A stretch of DNA of 64,000 nucleotides from Planctomycetota bacterium (GCA_021827645.1 JAKAVA010000001.1:1-64000); one strand, 5' to 3'; shown: positions 52,178 to 62,400, numbered from the stretch's first letter. Notes: generated by a model from the letters alone, not told the origin. Numbers and translations are program-made.

Positions 52178-53557
52178 ATGTTTAACAAGCTCTTCAAGGC
52201 TTATGACGTCCGGAGCACTTATCCTGATCCGCTCAATGAAGATGCCGCTTGGAAAATCGGCTACGCGACGGCCACGTTTTTAACCAAAAACATCCCGTCA
52301 AATTTAGCGGGTGATCCGCAGTACCGGCGACTCGTGGTCGGCCGCGACATGCGGCCCAGCAGTCCGTCGCTTTCGTCGGCCCTTATCGACGGCATCCGCA
52401 CGGCAGGCGTATCGGTGTTGGACGTCGGTATGATCGATACATCGATGATCTACTTTGCTGTCAACGACGTTAAATGTTGTGGCGGAATTCAAACTACTGC
52501 ATCGCATAACCCCGCGCATTACAACGGCTTCAAAATCAGCGGTCTCAAGGCCAAACCGATCGGCGAATCCACCGGCCTGAAAGATATCCAGGCCATGTGC
52601 GAAGGGTTAACTGCCCGTCCGGCGCCGGGCACCATGGGCGAGCTGATCAAAACAGATCTGACCGACGGCTATCGGAAGCATGTGCTTAAATTTCTCAATC
52701 TGAAACGCCCGCTGCATGTGGCCATCGACGGCAGCAACGGAATGGCGGGGAAATTTATTCCTGAAATCTTCGCAGGTGCCCCCGGTCTGAAAATATCATC
52801 CATCAACATGGAAATCACGGGTTCGTTTGTTCATGAACCCAATCCGCTTGTCGATGCCAATTTAAGGCAGTTACAGGAATTGGTTCTCTCCGCGGGTGCG
52901 GATCTGGGCGTCTGTTTCGACGGTGACGCTGATCGCTGCATCTTTGTCGATGAACAGGGGAGAATTATCCGGTGTGACATCGTAACCGCGCTTCTGGCAT
53001 CTCATTTTCTCCGCAGTAATCCGGGAGCAGCGGTGGTCTATGATCTTCGCTCCAGCCGGACCGTTAAGGAAGAAATTGAAAATGCCGGTGGCATAGCCGT
53101 GCGCGAGCGTGTCGGCCATGCATTCATGAAAAAGACACTCGCCGAACGGCAGGGGGTATTTGGTGGTGAACTCTCAGGGCATTTCTATTTCCGGGATAAT
53201 TTCAACTGCGACAGCGGTGCGATTGCCTTTGCCTGCATGCTATCGGTGCTAAGCGGACGCGATGAGCCCGTCAGTCAAGTGCTCAAGCCATTGCTGCGCT
53301 GGCATGACAGTGGTGAGATTAATTTTGAAGTCGCCGATAAGGATGGAACCATATCTCGTCTCGCCGAGCGGTATGCCGATGCGCAGATCGATTATCTGGA
53401 TGGAATCACGGTGCAATATGACACCTGGTGGTTCAATGTACGTAAAAGCAACACCGAGCCCCTGCTCCGGCTGAACTTGGAGGCCGGCACTCAGGACTTA
53501 CTCAGGAAAAAACTTGATGAGCTGAGTCGGCAAATTGGGAAGCCGGTTTCGCACTGA
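52178..53557 (+). CDS. Phosphomannomutase/phosphoglucomutase
   Basis: LFKAYDVRSTYPDPLNEDAAWKIG; TTASHNPAHYNGFKI; FDGDADRC; GGELSGHFYFRD; RKSNTEPLLRLN. Confidence 0.93.
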   Translation: MFNKLFKAYDVRSTYPDPLNEDAAWKIGYATATFLTKNIPSNLAGDPQYRRLVVGRDMRPSSPSLSSALIDGIRTAGVSVLDVGMIDTSMIYFAVNDVKCCGGIQTTASHNPAHYNGFKISGLKAKPIGESTGLKDIQAMCEGLTARPAPGTMGELIKTDLTDGYRKHVLKFLNLKRPLHVAIDGSNGMAGKFIPEIFAGAPGLKISSINMEITGSFVHEPNPLVDANLRQLQELVLSAGADLGVCFDGDADRCIFVDEQGRIIRCDIVTALLASHFLRSNPGAAVVYDLRSSRTVKEEIENAGGIAVRERVGHAFMKKTLAERQGVFGGELSGHFYFRDNFNCDSGAIAFACMLSVLSGRDEPVSQVLKPLLRWHDSGEINFEVADKDGTISRLAERYADAQIDYLDGITVQYDTWWFNVRKSNTEPLLRLNLEAGTQDLLRKKLDELSRQIGKPVSH

Positions 53558-53634
53558 TCACCGGTCTGTGACGTACGTAATGCGTGGCCGCCAAAGTATC
53601 GGCTTGGATATCTTAGGTTTTTTAAGGTGCAAGG

Positions 53635-55065
53635 ATGTACCGTAGCTTAGTCATTTCGGCGTTATGCGTGGTGTTGTTGGTTGGTGCCGTCGCCGTCCGG
53701 CCGGCGAGCGCTCGCTCACTTTCGCAGCAGATAGGATCGCTGCTTTTGTCGCCTCAACTTCGCGGCGCTCAGGTTGGGATATGCCTCGCCGAAATGGGCG
53801 ACCACGGAATCAAACCCATTTATGAACTCAACGCCGATGTGCCCCTCATGCCCGGGAGCAATGGCAAACTTCTCACCACCAGTGCGGCCTTTGCACGGCT
53901 CGGGGCCAGTGCAGTGATCAAAACCCGGCTTTATAAAGTCGGCAACAATCTCGTCATTGTCGGCGGTGGCGATCCTGCCTTCGGCGACCCGGTTCTTTGC
54001 CAACGGGCCGGTTGGAAAGTGACGCAGGTTTTCCACGATTGGGCAAATCAACTGAAAAAAGACGGCGTGACGCAGATTAATCACATCTATATTGACGACT
54101 CGATTTTTAATCATCATTTCTTCAATCCCAAATGGCCGACCCCGGCGTCGCAGCGGCTCGATTGGTACGAGGCGGAGGTAGGGGGGCTTAATTTTGCGAT
54201 GAACTGCGTTCAGTGGGCGCCCCGAATTGAACCCAGCGGTGCGATCGGCGTCAAACTGATCCCCGATACATCGTACACACCGGTGAGTATTCAGGCTCAG
54301 CGTGGAAACAGTGAAAGCGTCTGGTTCTGGCGCCCACCCGGAGCAAACACGCTTACACTTCACGGGATCGTCAATGCCTCGACCAACTACTTCATGCAGG
54401 TGACCATTCATGATCCCGGCCTCTACACCGGAGCCGTATTCCGGCACGTCCTTCGCGAGGAGGGAATCACCGTCGCCGGCGGTGTCGTCCGCAAGACACT
54501 CGCGGCGGCCGCTGCCGATGGACATGCCCGGCTGGTCGCGGTGTATCAGACGCCACTGGTCGATATTCTCCATCGTGCCAACACCGACAGCATTAATTTA
54601 ATGGCGGAGTGTCTGTGCAAACTGCTCGGTCATTTGGCCACCGGACAACCCGGAAGTTGGGCGAACGGAGATGCCGCCATCATGGCCTATCTGAAGTCCA
54701 TCGGGATTGATGTTCATCTGGTGCACATGGTCGATGGCTCAGGTCTTTCGCATCATGACCACATCGCTCCATCCGTTCTCGTCGAAGTATTAGCGCACGA
54801 TTTAACACTTCCGCACGCTCGGGTTTTTGTCGATTCGCTCTGTCGTCCGGGACACGGGACCTTGATTTACCGCTTCCGGGGGTCGCCTGCCGCCGCCCAC
54901 ATTCGCGCCAAAGACGGACATGTTACCGGCGCTTCGACCATCAGCGGCTACCTGTGGGATCACCATCATACGTTTGTATTTTCAGTCATGGTCAATCACT
55001 ACATCGGCAACGTCAACGGTTGGGAAGATCAGGTGATAGACGATCTGTACCGCGATTATCGATAG
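53635..55065 (+). CDS. dacB: D-alanyl-D-alanine carboxypeptidase/endopeptidase (PBP4/DacB family)
   Basis: Signal peptide; MPGSNGKLLTTSAAFARLGA (SxxK region); MVDGSGLSHHDHIAPSVLVEVL (SxN-type); RAKDGHVTGASTISGYLW (KTG-like: KDG). Confidence 0.88.
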   Translation: MYRSLVISALCVVLLVGAVAVRPASARSLSQQIGSLLLSPQLRGAQVGICLAEMGDHGIKPIYELNADVPLMPGSNGKLLTTSAAFARLGASAVIKTRLYKVGNNLVIVGGGDPAFGDPVLCQRAGWKVTQVFHDWANQLKKDGVTQINHIYIDDSIFNHHFFNPKWPTPASQRLDWYEAEVGGLNFAMNCVQWAPRIEPSGAIGVKLIPDTSYTPVSIQAQRGNSESVWFWRPPGANTLTLHGIVNASTNYFMQVTIHDPGLYTGAVFRHVLREEGITVAGGVVRKTLAAAAADGHARLVAVYQTPLVDILHRANTDSINLMAECLCKLLGHLATGQPGSWANGDAAIMAYLKSIGIDVHLVHMVDGSGLSHHDHIAPSVLVEVLAHDLTLPHARVFVDSLCRPGHGTLIYRFRGSPAAAHIRAKDGHVTGASTISGYLWDHHHTFVFSVMVNHYIGNVNGWEDQVIDDLYRDYR

Positions 55066-55098
55066 GTGGGCCGACCTCCGAGAGGATTCAAAACAAAG

Positions 55099-56055
55099 CT
55101 AATCCGAACTCGGCGCTGGAGCCTCACTGATAAGTCGGTCGCCGGTCTCAATGGGGTGACCGTTAATAAAATCCGTCATGGCCATCACCCCCCGATTACG
55201 CGGCTGGACAGTCAATATTTCAATTGCATCGCTGCCGCATGCCACATGCCTGGAATCGAGAAAAACACCCGGTGGCTGGGAGTGTGACATCGATTTGGCC
55301 ATCACCTTAAGAAGTTGCAGTTCGACAGACTTCTCGCTCCGGCCCCGAATTAAAACCGCCCGGCACCCGGGCCAGGGAGATAGTCCACGGATGCGGCAGG
55401 ATACCTCACGGGCGGGCTTTGAAAAATCCACCCATGCCATCGCACGGCTCAATTTCGGCGCCCGGGTCGCCTGACGCTCATCCTGCGGCTCTTCAACTGC
55501 TCGACCGATCTCCAGATTACGGATGGTTTCGCGGAGCGCATCAACACCAAGTTCGGCCAGGCGGTCATGCAGTTCACCCGCGGTTTCATTGGCTCCAATC
55601 GACGTTGATCGCCTTGCCAGCATGGCGCCTCCGTCCATGATCGGCGCCACACGGATGACCGTCACACCCGCGTGTATGTCGCCGGAAAGGATTGACCATT
55701 GAATTGGAGCTGCGCCCCGAAATTTCGGCAGCAGCGAACCATGGAGGTTGACGGCCCCGAGCGTGGCTGAGGCGACGAACTCCTCGGAGAGTTTCTGTCC
55801 GAAGGCAATCACCACAATCAGGTCTGGATTCGCCATCGGCAAATGCCCCAGCAATGAATTGGCCGAGTCGACCTTGATCACAGGCAGCCCCAGCCGGATC
55901 GCCGCATCGGCGGCCGGAGTCGGTACCAGTCTTCGGCCGCGTCCAGCTGGCTTGTCGGGCTGGGTGATGACGAGAATGTCATGGCTTTTGTCCGCCGCCA
56001 AGGTGCGGAGTGATGGGACCGCAAAGGCTCCGGAGGCAAGAAAAATGATTTTCAT
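55099..56055 (-). CDS. fmt: Methionyl-tRNA formyltransferase
   Basis: GSLLPKFRGAAPIQWSILSGDIHAGVTVIRVAPIMDGGAMLAR; SRAMAWVDFSKPAREVSCRIRGLSPWPG. Confidence 0.95.
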   Translation of the reverse strand: MKIIFLASGAFAVPSLRTLAADKSHDILVITQPDKPAGRGRRLVPTPAADAAIRLGLPVIKVDSANSLLGHLPMANPDLIVVIAFGQKLSEEFVASATLGAVNLHGSLLPKFRGAAPIQWSILSGDIHAGVTVIRVAPIMDGGAMLARRSTSIGANETAGELHDRLAELGVDALRETIRNLEIGRAVEEPQDERQATRAPKLSRAMAWVDFSKPAREVSCRIRGLSPWPGCRAVLIRGRSEKSVELQLLKVMAKSMSHSQPPGVFLDSRHVACGSDAIEILTVQPRNRGVMAMTDFINGHPIETGDRLISEAPAPSSD

Positions 56056-56184
56056 ATACGATACAGTTTCGTTGTTTTGAATAGAAGAGAGTGTCTATTT
56101 TCTTCTTCTGTCACCAATCGTTGGCAGCAGCAAATGTCCAGTCGCGAGAACGCCAAGAATTGTATCACATGCCGATCTTTCGGA

Positions 56185-57216
56185 TTAACTCACCGCAGGC
56201 ACCGACGCGCCGGAGGCCTTTTCTCGCAGAATCGGCATACGCTCTTTAACCTGCCGTGCGATGAGTGTGTTGGGGAATTCATCAATGATCTGCTGGCCGA
56301 TTCGGACGGCATCATTCCAGTTTTTGTCAGTGACATGCAGCGAAAACTGAGCACTAAGCTGGTTGAGCTTCTTCTTAAATACATCCCGTGCAATTTCAAT
56401 ATAACTTTCAGCCTCGCCCGGTGTGAGATATTGGTCCAATTGTTTGAGCAGTTCCACACTCCGATTGACATCATCCTTCTGAACAGAGTCCATCCAGTCC
56501 TTGAGTAGATCCCGCTTGTGACTTTCCTTGGCCTTCGCGATGCGATCCGGAAGACTCTGCACGTCCGGGTGGCCGCTGAAAAGCTTCGTGAGTTGTTCCA
56601 TTTCCCGCTGGCAGCCCGCCCAATCAAATCGTCTGAGCAATTGATCGAAATGGTCCAACGATTCGCGCACTTCCCGCTCGATGAACCCTTTACGTGAAGA
56701 GTCGATCAATTCCCGAAGTTGCGATGCCTCGGCTCGGTTCCCGAACCGCTTCTCCATCTCGGCGACCAGCCAGTAAGCCGCCTCATAATCGTTTTTATCG
56801 ATATCCTCCCGGATCGCATGCCGCAAAGCCTCGCGATCCTTATGGCGATAAGCAATCTGTTTGGCCTGATCGGAGAGCGTTGTGCTGTCGCGGATCGCTT
56901 CCAGTACCTGGCGCTGGCTCTCCGCAGCCCCCCGCAACTGTTCATAGTGCCAGTTTTCTTCCGCTTTAGATAGCACGCGGAGGTCAATGAGCGGCATAAG
57001 CAAAAATCCCCCCACGATAGTAACAAGCCCGGTGCAGGCTAAAAGACATCCAACAATAAATCCCAATTCCGCAACCGACGAGGGGGAGCCACTTTGGCTG
57101 GGACTGCCGAGAGTTGTCGCAACAACAATAAGCCCACCGAGCAATTCCACCAGCCCAAGCAGTAGAGCCAGCATGGCCATACGCTTGGCTTTTTTCGCCA
57201 GCCTATCGAGATTCAT
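56185..57216 (-). CDS. Hypothetical membrane protein with helical repeat domain
   Basis: Two N-terminal TM segments then a long alpha-helical (TPR-like) region; start MNLDRLAKK at 57216 with aggaggt SD. Confidence 0.6.
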   Translation of the reverse strand: MNLDRLAKKAKRMAMLALLLGLVELLGGLIVVATTLGSPSQSGSPSSVAELGFIVGCLLACTGLVTIVGGFLLMPLIDLRVLSKAEENWHYEQLRGAAESQRQVLEAIRDSTTLSDQAKQIAYRHKDREALRHAIREDIDKNDYEAAYWLVAEMEKRFGNRAEASQLRELIDSSRKGFIEREVRESLDHFDQLLRRFDWAGCQREMEQLTKLFSGHPDVQSLPDRIAKAKESHKRDLLKDWMDSVQKDDVNRSVELLKQLDQYLTPGEAESYIEIARDVFKKKLNQLSAQFSLHVTDKNWNDAVRIGQQIIDEFPNTLIARQVKERMPILREKASGASVPAVS

Positions 57217-57568
57217 GATGACCTCCTCACGTTGTCGTACCCAGCGCTCCATCGTCATCCGCTGTCGCGCCCATCATTTCTGCACGCTCCCTGTTTCTCC
57301 CAGCCGCGACCGACATGTACTTCGCCAGCGTATCGTCGGCGATTCCAAGCGTCAACCATTATACGAAAATCGCCAATTGAATTGTGGTAGCCGAAAAGCC
57401 GTCCCAAAATGGCAGATGAGCTGTCCAAACCGGGCTTTGCCGGCTGAATATGTTTAGCAGCACAACTCGAAATCCGACACCGCGTTGGCTCTTCGGAATT
57501 TTCCGGACCGGTAAAGCAGCAGGTAATTGCCGGGGAATCGTTGAAACTTTCGAAAATATTGATTTTTG

Positions 57569-57596
57569 TTGCAATTTAGCATGCGGATTGTATACT
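57569..57596 (+). promoter_or_regulatory. Putative sigma70-type promoter upstream of the amidase-fold gene
   Basis: TTGCAA (57569-57574), 16-nt spacer, TATACT (57591-57596). Confidence 0.55.
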
Positions 57597-57797
57597 ACAA
57601 CTAAGTCAGGAGAGTCATGGCTGGAGGTAGACGGTAGCCTTGGACGGAAACCTGAAAAAAGAACAGATGAGGTCGCGATTGAGACAACGCCGCCCGCGGG
57701 GTCTATTCAGTGGCTAAAAAATGTAATTTTTGATAAAGTTTTTTCGCTGCGTTGCCCGAAATTTTATAAGGTTGGATTATTTAGGCGTGGGATTTCC

Positions 57798-58520
57798 ATG
57801 GCTGCCAAGAATACTAAGGTCGGTTCTGTCACCAAGAAGCCCATAAGCCACCGGCGTGTTTTTACCGTGATGGTGAGCCTTCTCGCCTCGTTAACTCTCA
57901 GCGCCGTCGCATTGAGCCTGATGCAAAATCAGCCGTTGACCAGTGCCTCAGTCAGGCCGCTCCTTATGCAGGCCGATACCTCCACCCAATCCATCGGTTC
58001 CCTCATCAAGCCAACGGTTGCATTGCATAGATCGCAATGGAACTATATTATCCTTTATCAGTCGGGACGGTCGTTCGGCAACTTGGCTGGAATGGCATCA
58101 GGCCGACAGGTTGGGGGTGTTACTGCATCAATGATGGCGCAGCGAGCGGGCGTCGACTTTCATTTTGTCGTCGATAACGCCGACAACCCGAGTGGGTACC
58201 CCAGCGGACATATTGAGGTTGGATCATCTTGGCGGGCACAACAACCTGCCGCACCTTACTGTACATGGCCTTATTTTTATCATTCAACGCCCAACCCTTA
58301 TCAAAACGCTGTTGGTATCTGCCTAATAGGGAATTTAGCCCGTCGGCCAATATCAAACCGACAACTTCGTTCGACGGTAGCCCTGATTAAAGGTCTCCAG
58401 CGAAAATTGGATATTCCCGACTCGCGAGTCGTTTGCCAATGGCAACTGCAGCGCGGTCTCAAGCCGACCCATGCGGAAAAACTTTTGACTAAACGGCTCG
58501 ACTCGCTCCTCGCCCGCTGA
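57798..58520 (+). CDS. Amidase_2/PGRP-fold protein, probably catalytically degenerate, with N-terminal membrane segment
   Basis: WNYIILYQSGRSFGNLAGM...VDFHFVVDNADNPSGYPSGHIEVGSSWRAQQ...AVGICLIGNLARRPISNRQLRSTVALIKGLQRKLDIPDSRVV; start MAAKNTKVG at 57798. Confidence 0.75.
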   Translation: MAAKNTKVGSVTKKPISHRRVFTVMVSLLASLTLSAVALSLMQNQPLTSASVRPLLMQADTSTQSIGSLIKPTVALHRSQWNYIILYQSGRSFGNLAGMASGRQVGGVTASMMAQRAGVDFHFVVDNADNPSGYPSGHIEVGSSWRAQQPAAPYCTWPYFYHSTPNPYQNAVGICLIGNLARRPISNRQLRSTVALIKGLQRKLDIPDSRVVCQWQLQRGLKPTHAEKLLTKRLDSLLAR

Positions 58521-58725
58521 TTTCCCACATGCGTCCTGTTCGCAGTATATTTTCTGGCCGCAGGCTCATGCGCCTCGGTTTTACATGGTGACCACGCGCA
58601 CCAGCGAACCTCGACGGACGCGCGAAATTAGGTACAATGTTATGGAAGGTTGCGGACTCGTTATTTGAACATCGCCCGTGCCTTACTGAAGGCACATTGG
58701 CTGGCTTTGGGGTGTTGAATCGTTA

Positions 58726-59631
58726 ATGGCACCATCGACGGAAATACTGCCGGAAATTCCAGAATTTGAGGTGCTTTCGTGCCTCGGCTATGGAGCCAGA
58801 AGCACGATCTACGCGGTATGCGAGTCCCGAACACGCCAGCTCTACGCGCTTAAACGAGTTATCCGCCGCACACCAGAAGACGACAAGTTTATTGAGCAGG
58901 CGGAGCAGGAATATGCGATTAGCAGCCAATTTACGCATCCTGTCCTCCGTAAAAGTCACCGTCTTATTCGCAAAAGAAAATTTCTTTCCCTCAACGAACT
59001 CCATCTGCTGATGGACATGTTTGACGGCACATCGTTAGATGTGGAGCGTCCCGTCGATCTCAAATCGCTTCTCGAGATATCCTGTCAGGTCGCCGAAGGC
59101 CTCGCTGTATTGCATAAAATGGGTTATGTGCATGCCGATATCAAGCCGAATAATATCTTGGTGGATAGCCAGAATGTGTCCAAAATTATCGACTTCGGTC
59201 AGAGTTGCTCAATCGGTACGGTGAAAAGTCGTATTCAGGGTACGCCCGATTATATTGCCCCGGAGCAGGTGGCACTCGGGCCGTTAACCCCGGCTACTGA
59301 TATCTTCAACTTCGGTGCCACTATTTACTGGTGCGTAACGGATCGGCATGTGCCGACGGTCATCCCACGCAAGCGTACCGGGGTAAGTGGTATCGATTCA
59401 CGGATTCTGGTTCCGCCCCATGAGGTTAACCCGCGCATACCCGTCCCGCTATCGCGACTTATTCTGGAATGCGTTGAAAACCGCCCCTCAGATCGTCCTA
59501 AATCGATGGACGAGGTTCACAATCGCCTGCAGTTCGTCCTCAGCATGGGAAGTTCGGTACAACTTACGCGTAACTCCGCCAAAGATCCCGAATCAGGTCA
59601 GTCCATGGAAGAGGCCGATACTGTAACGTGA
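58726..59631 (+). CDS. Serine/threonine protein kinase
   Basis: LGYGARSTIYAV, YALKRV, YVHADIKPNNILV, IIDFGQSC, GTPDYIAPEQ. Confidence 0.93.
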   Translation: MAPSTEILPEIPEFEVLSCLGYGARSTIYAVCESRTRQLYALKRVIRRTPEDDKFIEQAEQEYAISSQFTHPVLRKSHRLIRKRKFLSLNELHLLMDMFDGTSLDVERPVDLKSLLEISCQVAEGLAVLHKMGYVHADIKPNNILVDSQNVSKIIDFGQSCSIGTVKSRIQGTPDYIAPEQVALGPLTPATDIFNFGATIYWCVTDRHVPTVIPRKRTGVSGIDSRILVPPHEVNPRIPVPLSRLILECVENRPSDRPKSMDEVHNRLQFVLSMGSSVQLTRNSAKDPESGQSMEEADTVT

Positions 59632-59778
59632 CTCTCAGCGTACCCGGGCGCATAACAACTTCCGAAAGGACTCGCATATTCAGTACGGCATCACCCTTCA
59701 ACTATCCGTAAACTATCCAACAGGAGAGGCCATGGTCCATACAAAGTTGGTTTTTCGACGCAAAAAGGAACTATAACA

Positions 59779-60630
59779 GTGTCCTCAAAACAAGCTATTG
59801 ATCTGCTGCTGGCCGCAGCTGAATACAATCTAAATCATCCAATGCGGAACGGTAATAAACTGCATCTCCCCAGCATGGGCGAGGTGATTATTACCGGTGA
59901 TCTGCATAATCATCAGAGAAATTTTGAACGTATCAGGAATTTTGCCAATCTCTCCATATTTCCTGATCGTCATGTAATTCTTCAGGAACTTATTCACGGG
60001 GGGCCACTGGGCCCGGACGGAGAGGACACGAGCCTGCAACTTCTCGTTGAAGTGTGCCAATGGGCATTGGACTTTCCGGGTCAGGTACACTTTCTTCTGG
60101 CCAATCATGACCTGGCGCAGATTAGCGGCGTCGCCATCATGAAGGATGGATATGATCTCACGGAGCGATTTAATCGGGCATACGGTCTGTGGTATGGTGG
60201 CCGAGGGGCCGCCGTCGCCGCCGCCTTTCGTGATTTTGTCGTCAGCATGCCCCTGGCGGCGATCTCAGCCACCGGCCTGCTGCTTTCCCATTCTCTCCCC
60301 TCCGAGAGCGACCTGCGAACCTTCGACCCCTCGATCCTCCAGCGACAACTCACCGAGGAAGATTATCAGCGAAACGGTTCGGTCTACAAACTTATCTGGG
60401 GACGTAACCAGTCTCAGACGGTGATGGATCAACTCGCGAAAGTGTGGTGGGCGGATATTTATATCTGCGGCCATCAGGCCCAGGAGAGTGGCTACGGAAT
60501 TATCGGGCGAAATATGTTTCTGCTTGACTCATCGCATAATCATGGCGTTCTTCTGCCAATTTTATTGGAAAAGCAATATACAATGGCCGATCTCTCTGCC
60601 CGCGTGGTACCACTTGCCGGTATCGCCTGA
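59779..60630 (+). CDS. Calcineurin-like/PPP-type phosphoesterase
   Basis: VIITGDLHNHQRNF, FLLANHDLAQ, LLLSHSLPSE, ICGHQAQESGYG. Confidence 0.7.
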   Translation: MSSKQAIDLLLAAAEYNLNHPMRNGNKLHLPSMGEVIITGDLHNHQRNFERIRNFANLSIFPDRHVILQELIHGGPLGPDGEDTSLQLLVEVCQWALDFPGQVHFLLANHDLAQISGVAIMKDGYDLTERFNRAYGLWYGGRGAAVAAAFRDFVVSMPLAAISATGLLLSHSLPSESDLRTFDPSILQRQLTEEDYQRNGSVYKLIWGRNQSQTVMDQLAKVWWADIYICGHQAQESGYGIIGRNMFLLDSSHNHGVLLPILLEKQYTMADLSARVVPLAGIA

Positions 60631-60736
60631 CATCGCCGGGCCCCTCATGACTTTTATCACCGTGGTAAACGCCGGAGTTCGAGTCGTGGCTATAATCTGA
60701 GCAGTTAAAGGGTCAGGTATTTGCTGGAGAGCGACA

Positions 60737-61486
60737 TTGACAAGTGAACTTAAGAACAAAACGGCCCTTGTTACCGGCGCCAGCAGCGGCATCGGCCGAG
60801 CGGTGGCGGTCGAACTTGCGGCCCGCGGTGCCAACGTATTTCTGGTGGCGCGCCGTCAGGAACCGCTGAGGCAGGCTGCGGAAGAAATTGCCCGCTCAGG
60901 CGGTCTCGCTCTACCCATAGTGGCGGATATCTCCAGAACGGCGGAAATCGATCGGTGCCTTGCAATCTGCCGCGAGAAGACCGGGCGGCTTGATATTGCC
61001 ATCGTGAATGCCGGCCGCGGGCTTGCGGGCGGACTTTTAACCAGCGATGAATCCAAATGGGACGAACTTTATGAACTCAATGTGCTCGGAGCCGCAAGAC
61101 TCATGCGGCGCTGCGCCCAGTGGATGGTGGAACAGAAGGGGGGTGATATTGTGGTACTTGGTTCTGTTTCCGGCCACAATATCTCTCCGTTCAGCGGCTT
61201 CTACGGATCAACCAAATGGGCGTTGGCATCCATCGCTGAGGCCCTGCGTCGGGAATTGGCACCGAAGCGCATTCGAGTCTCTACGGTTAAGCCGGGTGTA
61301 GTGGAATCCGAATTTCAGGCAGTGGCGGGTTATGACCGGGAAAATTTCTATGACACCATTTCCAAATATGGGTCTCTTCTCCAGCCACAGGATGTCGCGG
61401 ATGCTATCGCCTACATCGTCACCCGACCGCCACACATATTGGTGAACGAATTGGTTATACGACCGGCAGGACAAGATTATCCTTGA
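60737..61486 (+). CDS. Short-chain dehydrogenase/reductase
   Basis: TALVTGASSGIGRAVAVELAARGA; NAG; VLGSVSGHNISPFSGFYGSTKWAL (S-YxxxK); VKPGVVESEF. Confidence 0.94.
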   Translation: MTSELKNKTALVTGASSGIGRAVAVELAARGANVFLVARRQEPLRQAAEEIARSGGLALPIVADISRTAEIDRCLAICREKTGRLDIAIVNAGRGLAGGLLTSDESKWDELYELNVLGAARLMRRCAQWMVEQKGGDIVVLGSVSGHNISPFSGFYGSTKWALASIAEALRRELAPKRIRVSTVKPGVVESEFQAVAGYDRENFYDTISKYGSLLQPQDVADAIAYIVTRPPHILVNELVIRPAGQDYP

Positions 61487-61746
61487 ACGCGCACCGGCGT
61501 ACCTGCTTTCCATACTCCAAACCAGCCACATCGCACGTATCGCGTGGCGGCGAGTATGCCGTTGGAACATCCGTTTCAAAAGCGTCCCGCAGTAGGTCGA
61601 TGTCATTACCGAGTTCGTTTAACATCACAATCAATGCCCAAAGGTCTTCGTCTGGACCACCAAGCTCAAACGCATCCTGGAAAAAGTTGCCAAGGCCCGC
61701 GCCTTACGGAATAAGGCTTAATCTATTTGATTCACTACAGCGGCGG

Positions 61747-62400
61747 CTATCTTCTCGTTCGGAGATGACGATCTGAAAATTGCAGAATCCCCTGCGCCTC
61801 CGGATGCGCAGCAAGATACTCCATCAGCATGCCGTGATAACTGGTACGTTCCGGTGGCAGGGCGTCCAAGTTCAATCGATGGCGGACCGCCATGATACGC
61901 TGCTCGTCCGGTCCCTCAAGTTCAATAAATAATCCATATATGGGAAGCTCATCGAGCTCGATTCGAACGTCGTCCAGCATCCAGGAGTGTCGCCATTTCT
62001 CAAAGGCTCCGGTTCGCCGGTACCCCAGTTGCAGAAAAAGTCCTGCCGCCAGTTCCGCAGGCTCGGCATGCAGATCAATCGACGGCCGATTCTGAATATC
62101 CTCCGCCGGTCGGCCCCCCTTGACTGTAATAAGTGATTCGCGGCGACCGTCGCTCTGATGTTCGATGGTCCGTATGCGCAGTGCGATGCGGCGCTCCGAA
62201 AGCTGCCGGTCGGGGGTATCAAAAAATTCATTCCACTCCCTCATCAATCCCAGATCAACCGCGTGCAGCGCAGTCAGCCGCTCGCGAACCGCATCGTGCG
62301 ACGGGCAATGGAGCTTGATCTCAATTTCTCTAGGTGCCTCCCAGTCTCTGTCAGTGTTCATGGGTATGTTCCCGCTTGCTGATGGGTGGGGTTCTTTCAT
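61747..62400 (-). CDS. CYTH domain protein (CyaB/class IV adenylate cyclase-like)
   Basis: REIEIKLHCPSHDAVRERLTAL; EFFDTPDRQL...ALRIRT; ITVKGG; VRIELDELPIYGLFIELEGP. Confidence 0.88.
   Translation of the reverse strand: MKEPHPSASGNIPMNTDRDWEAPREIEIKLHCPSHDAVRERLTALHAVDLGLMREWNEFFDTPDRQLSERRIALRIRTIEHQSDGRRESLITVKGGRPAEDIQNRPSIDLHAEPAELAAGLFLQLGYRRTGAFEKWRHSWMLDDVRIELDELPIYGLFIELEGPDEQRIMAVRHRLNLDALPPERTSYHGMLMEYLAAHPEAQGILQFSDRHLRTRR

Noticed and set aside
53716-54573. 285-aa minus-strand ORF opposite dacB
   Set aside because: Antisense shadow of the PBP4-family gene
57450-57797. N-terminal extension of the amidase-fold ORF
   Set aside because: Contains a promoter-like sequence and AT-rich leader; ATG 57798 directly precedes the membrane segment
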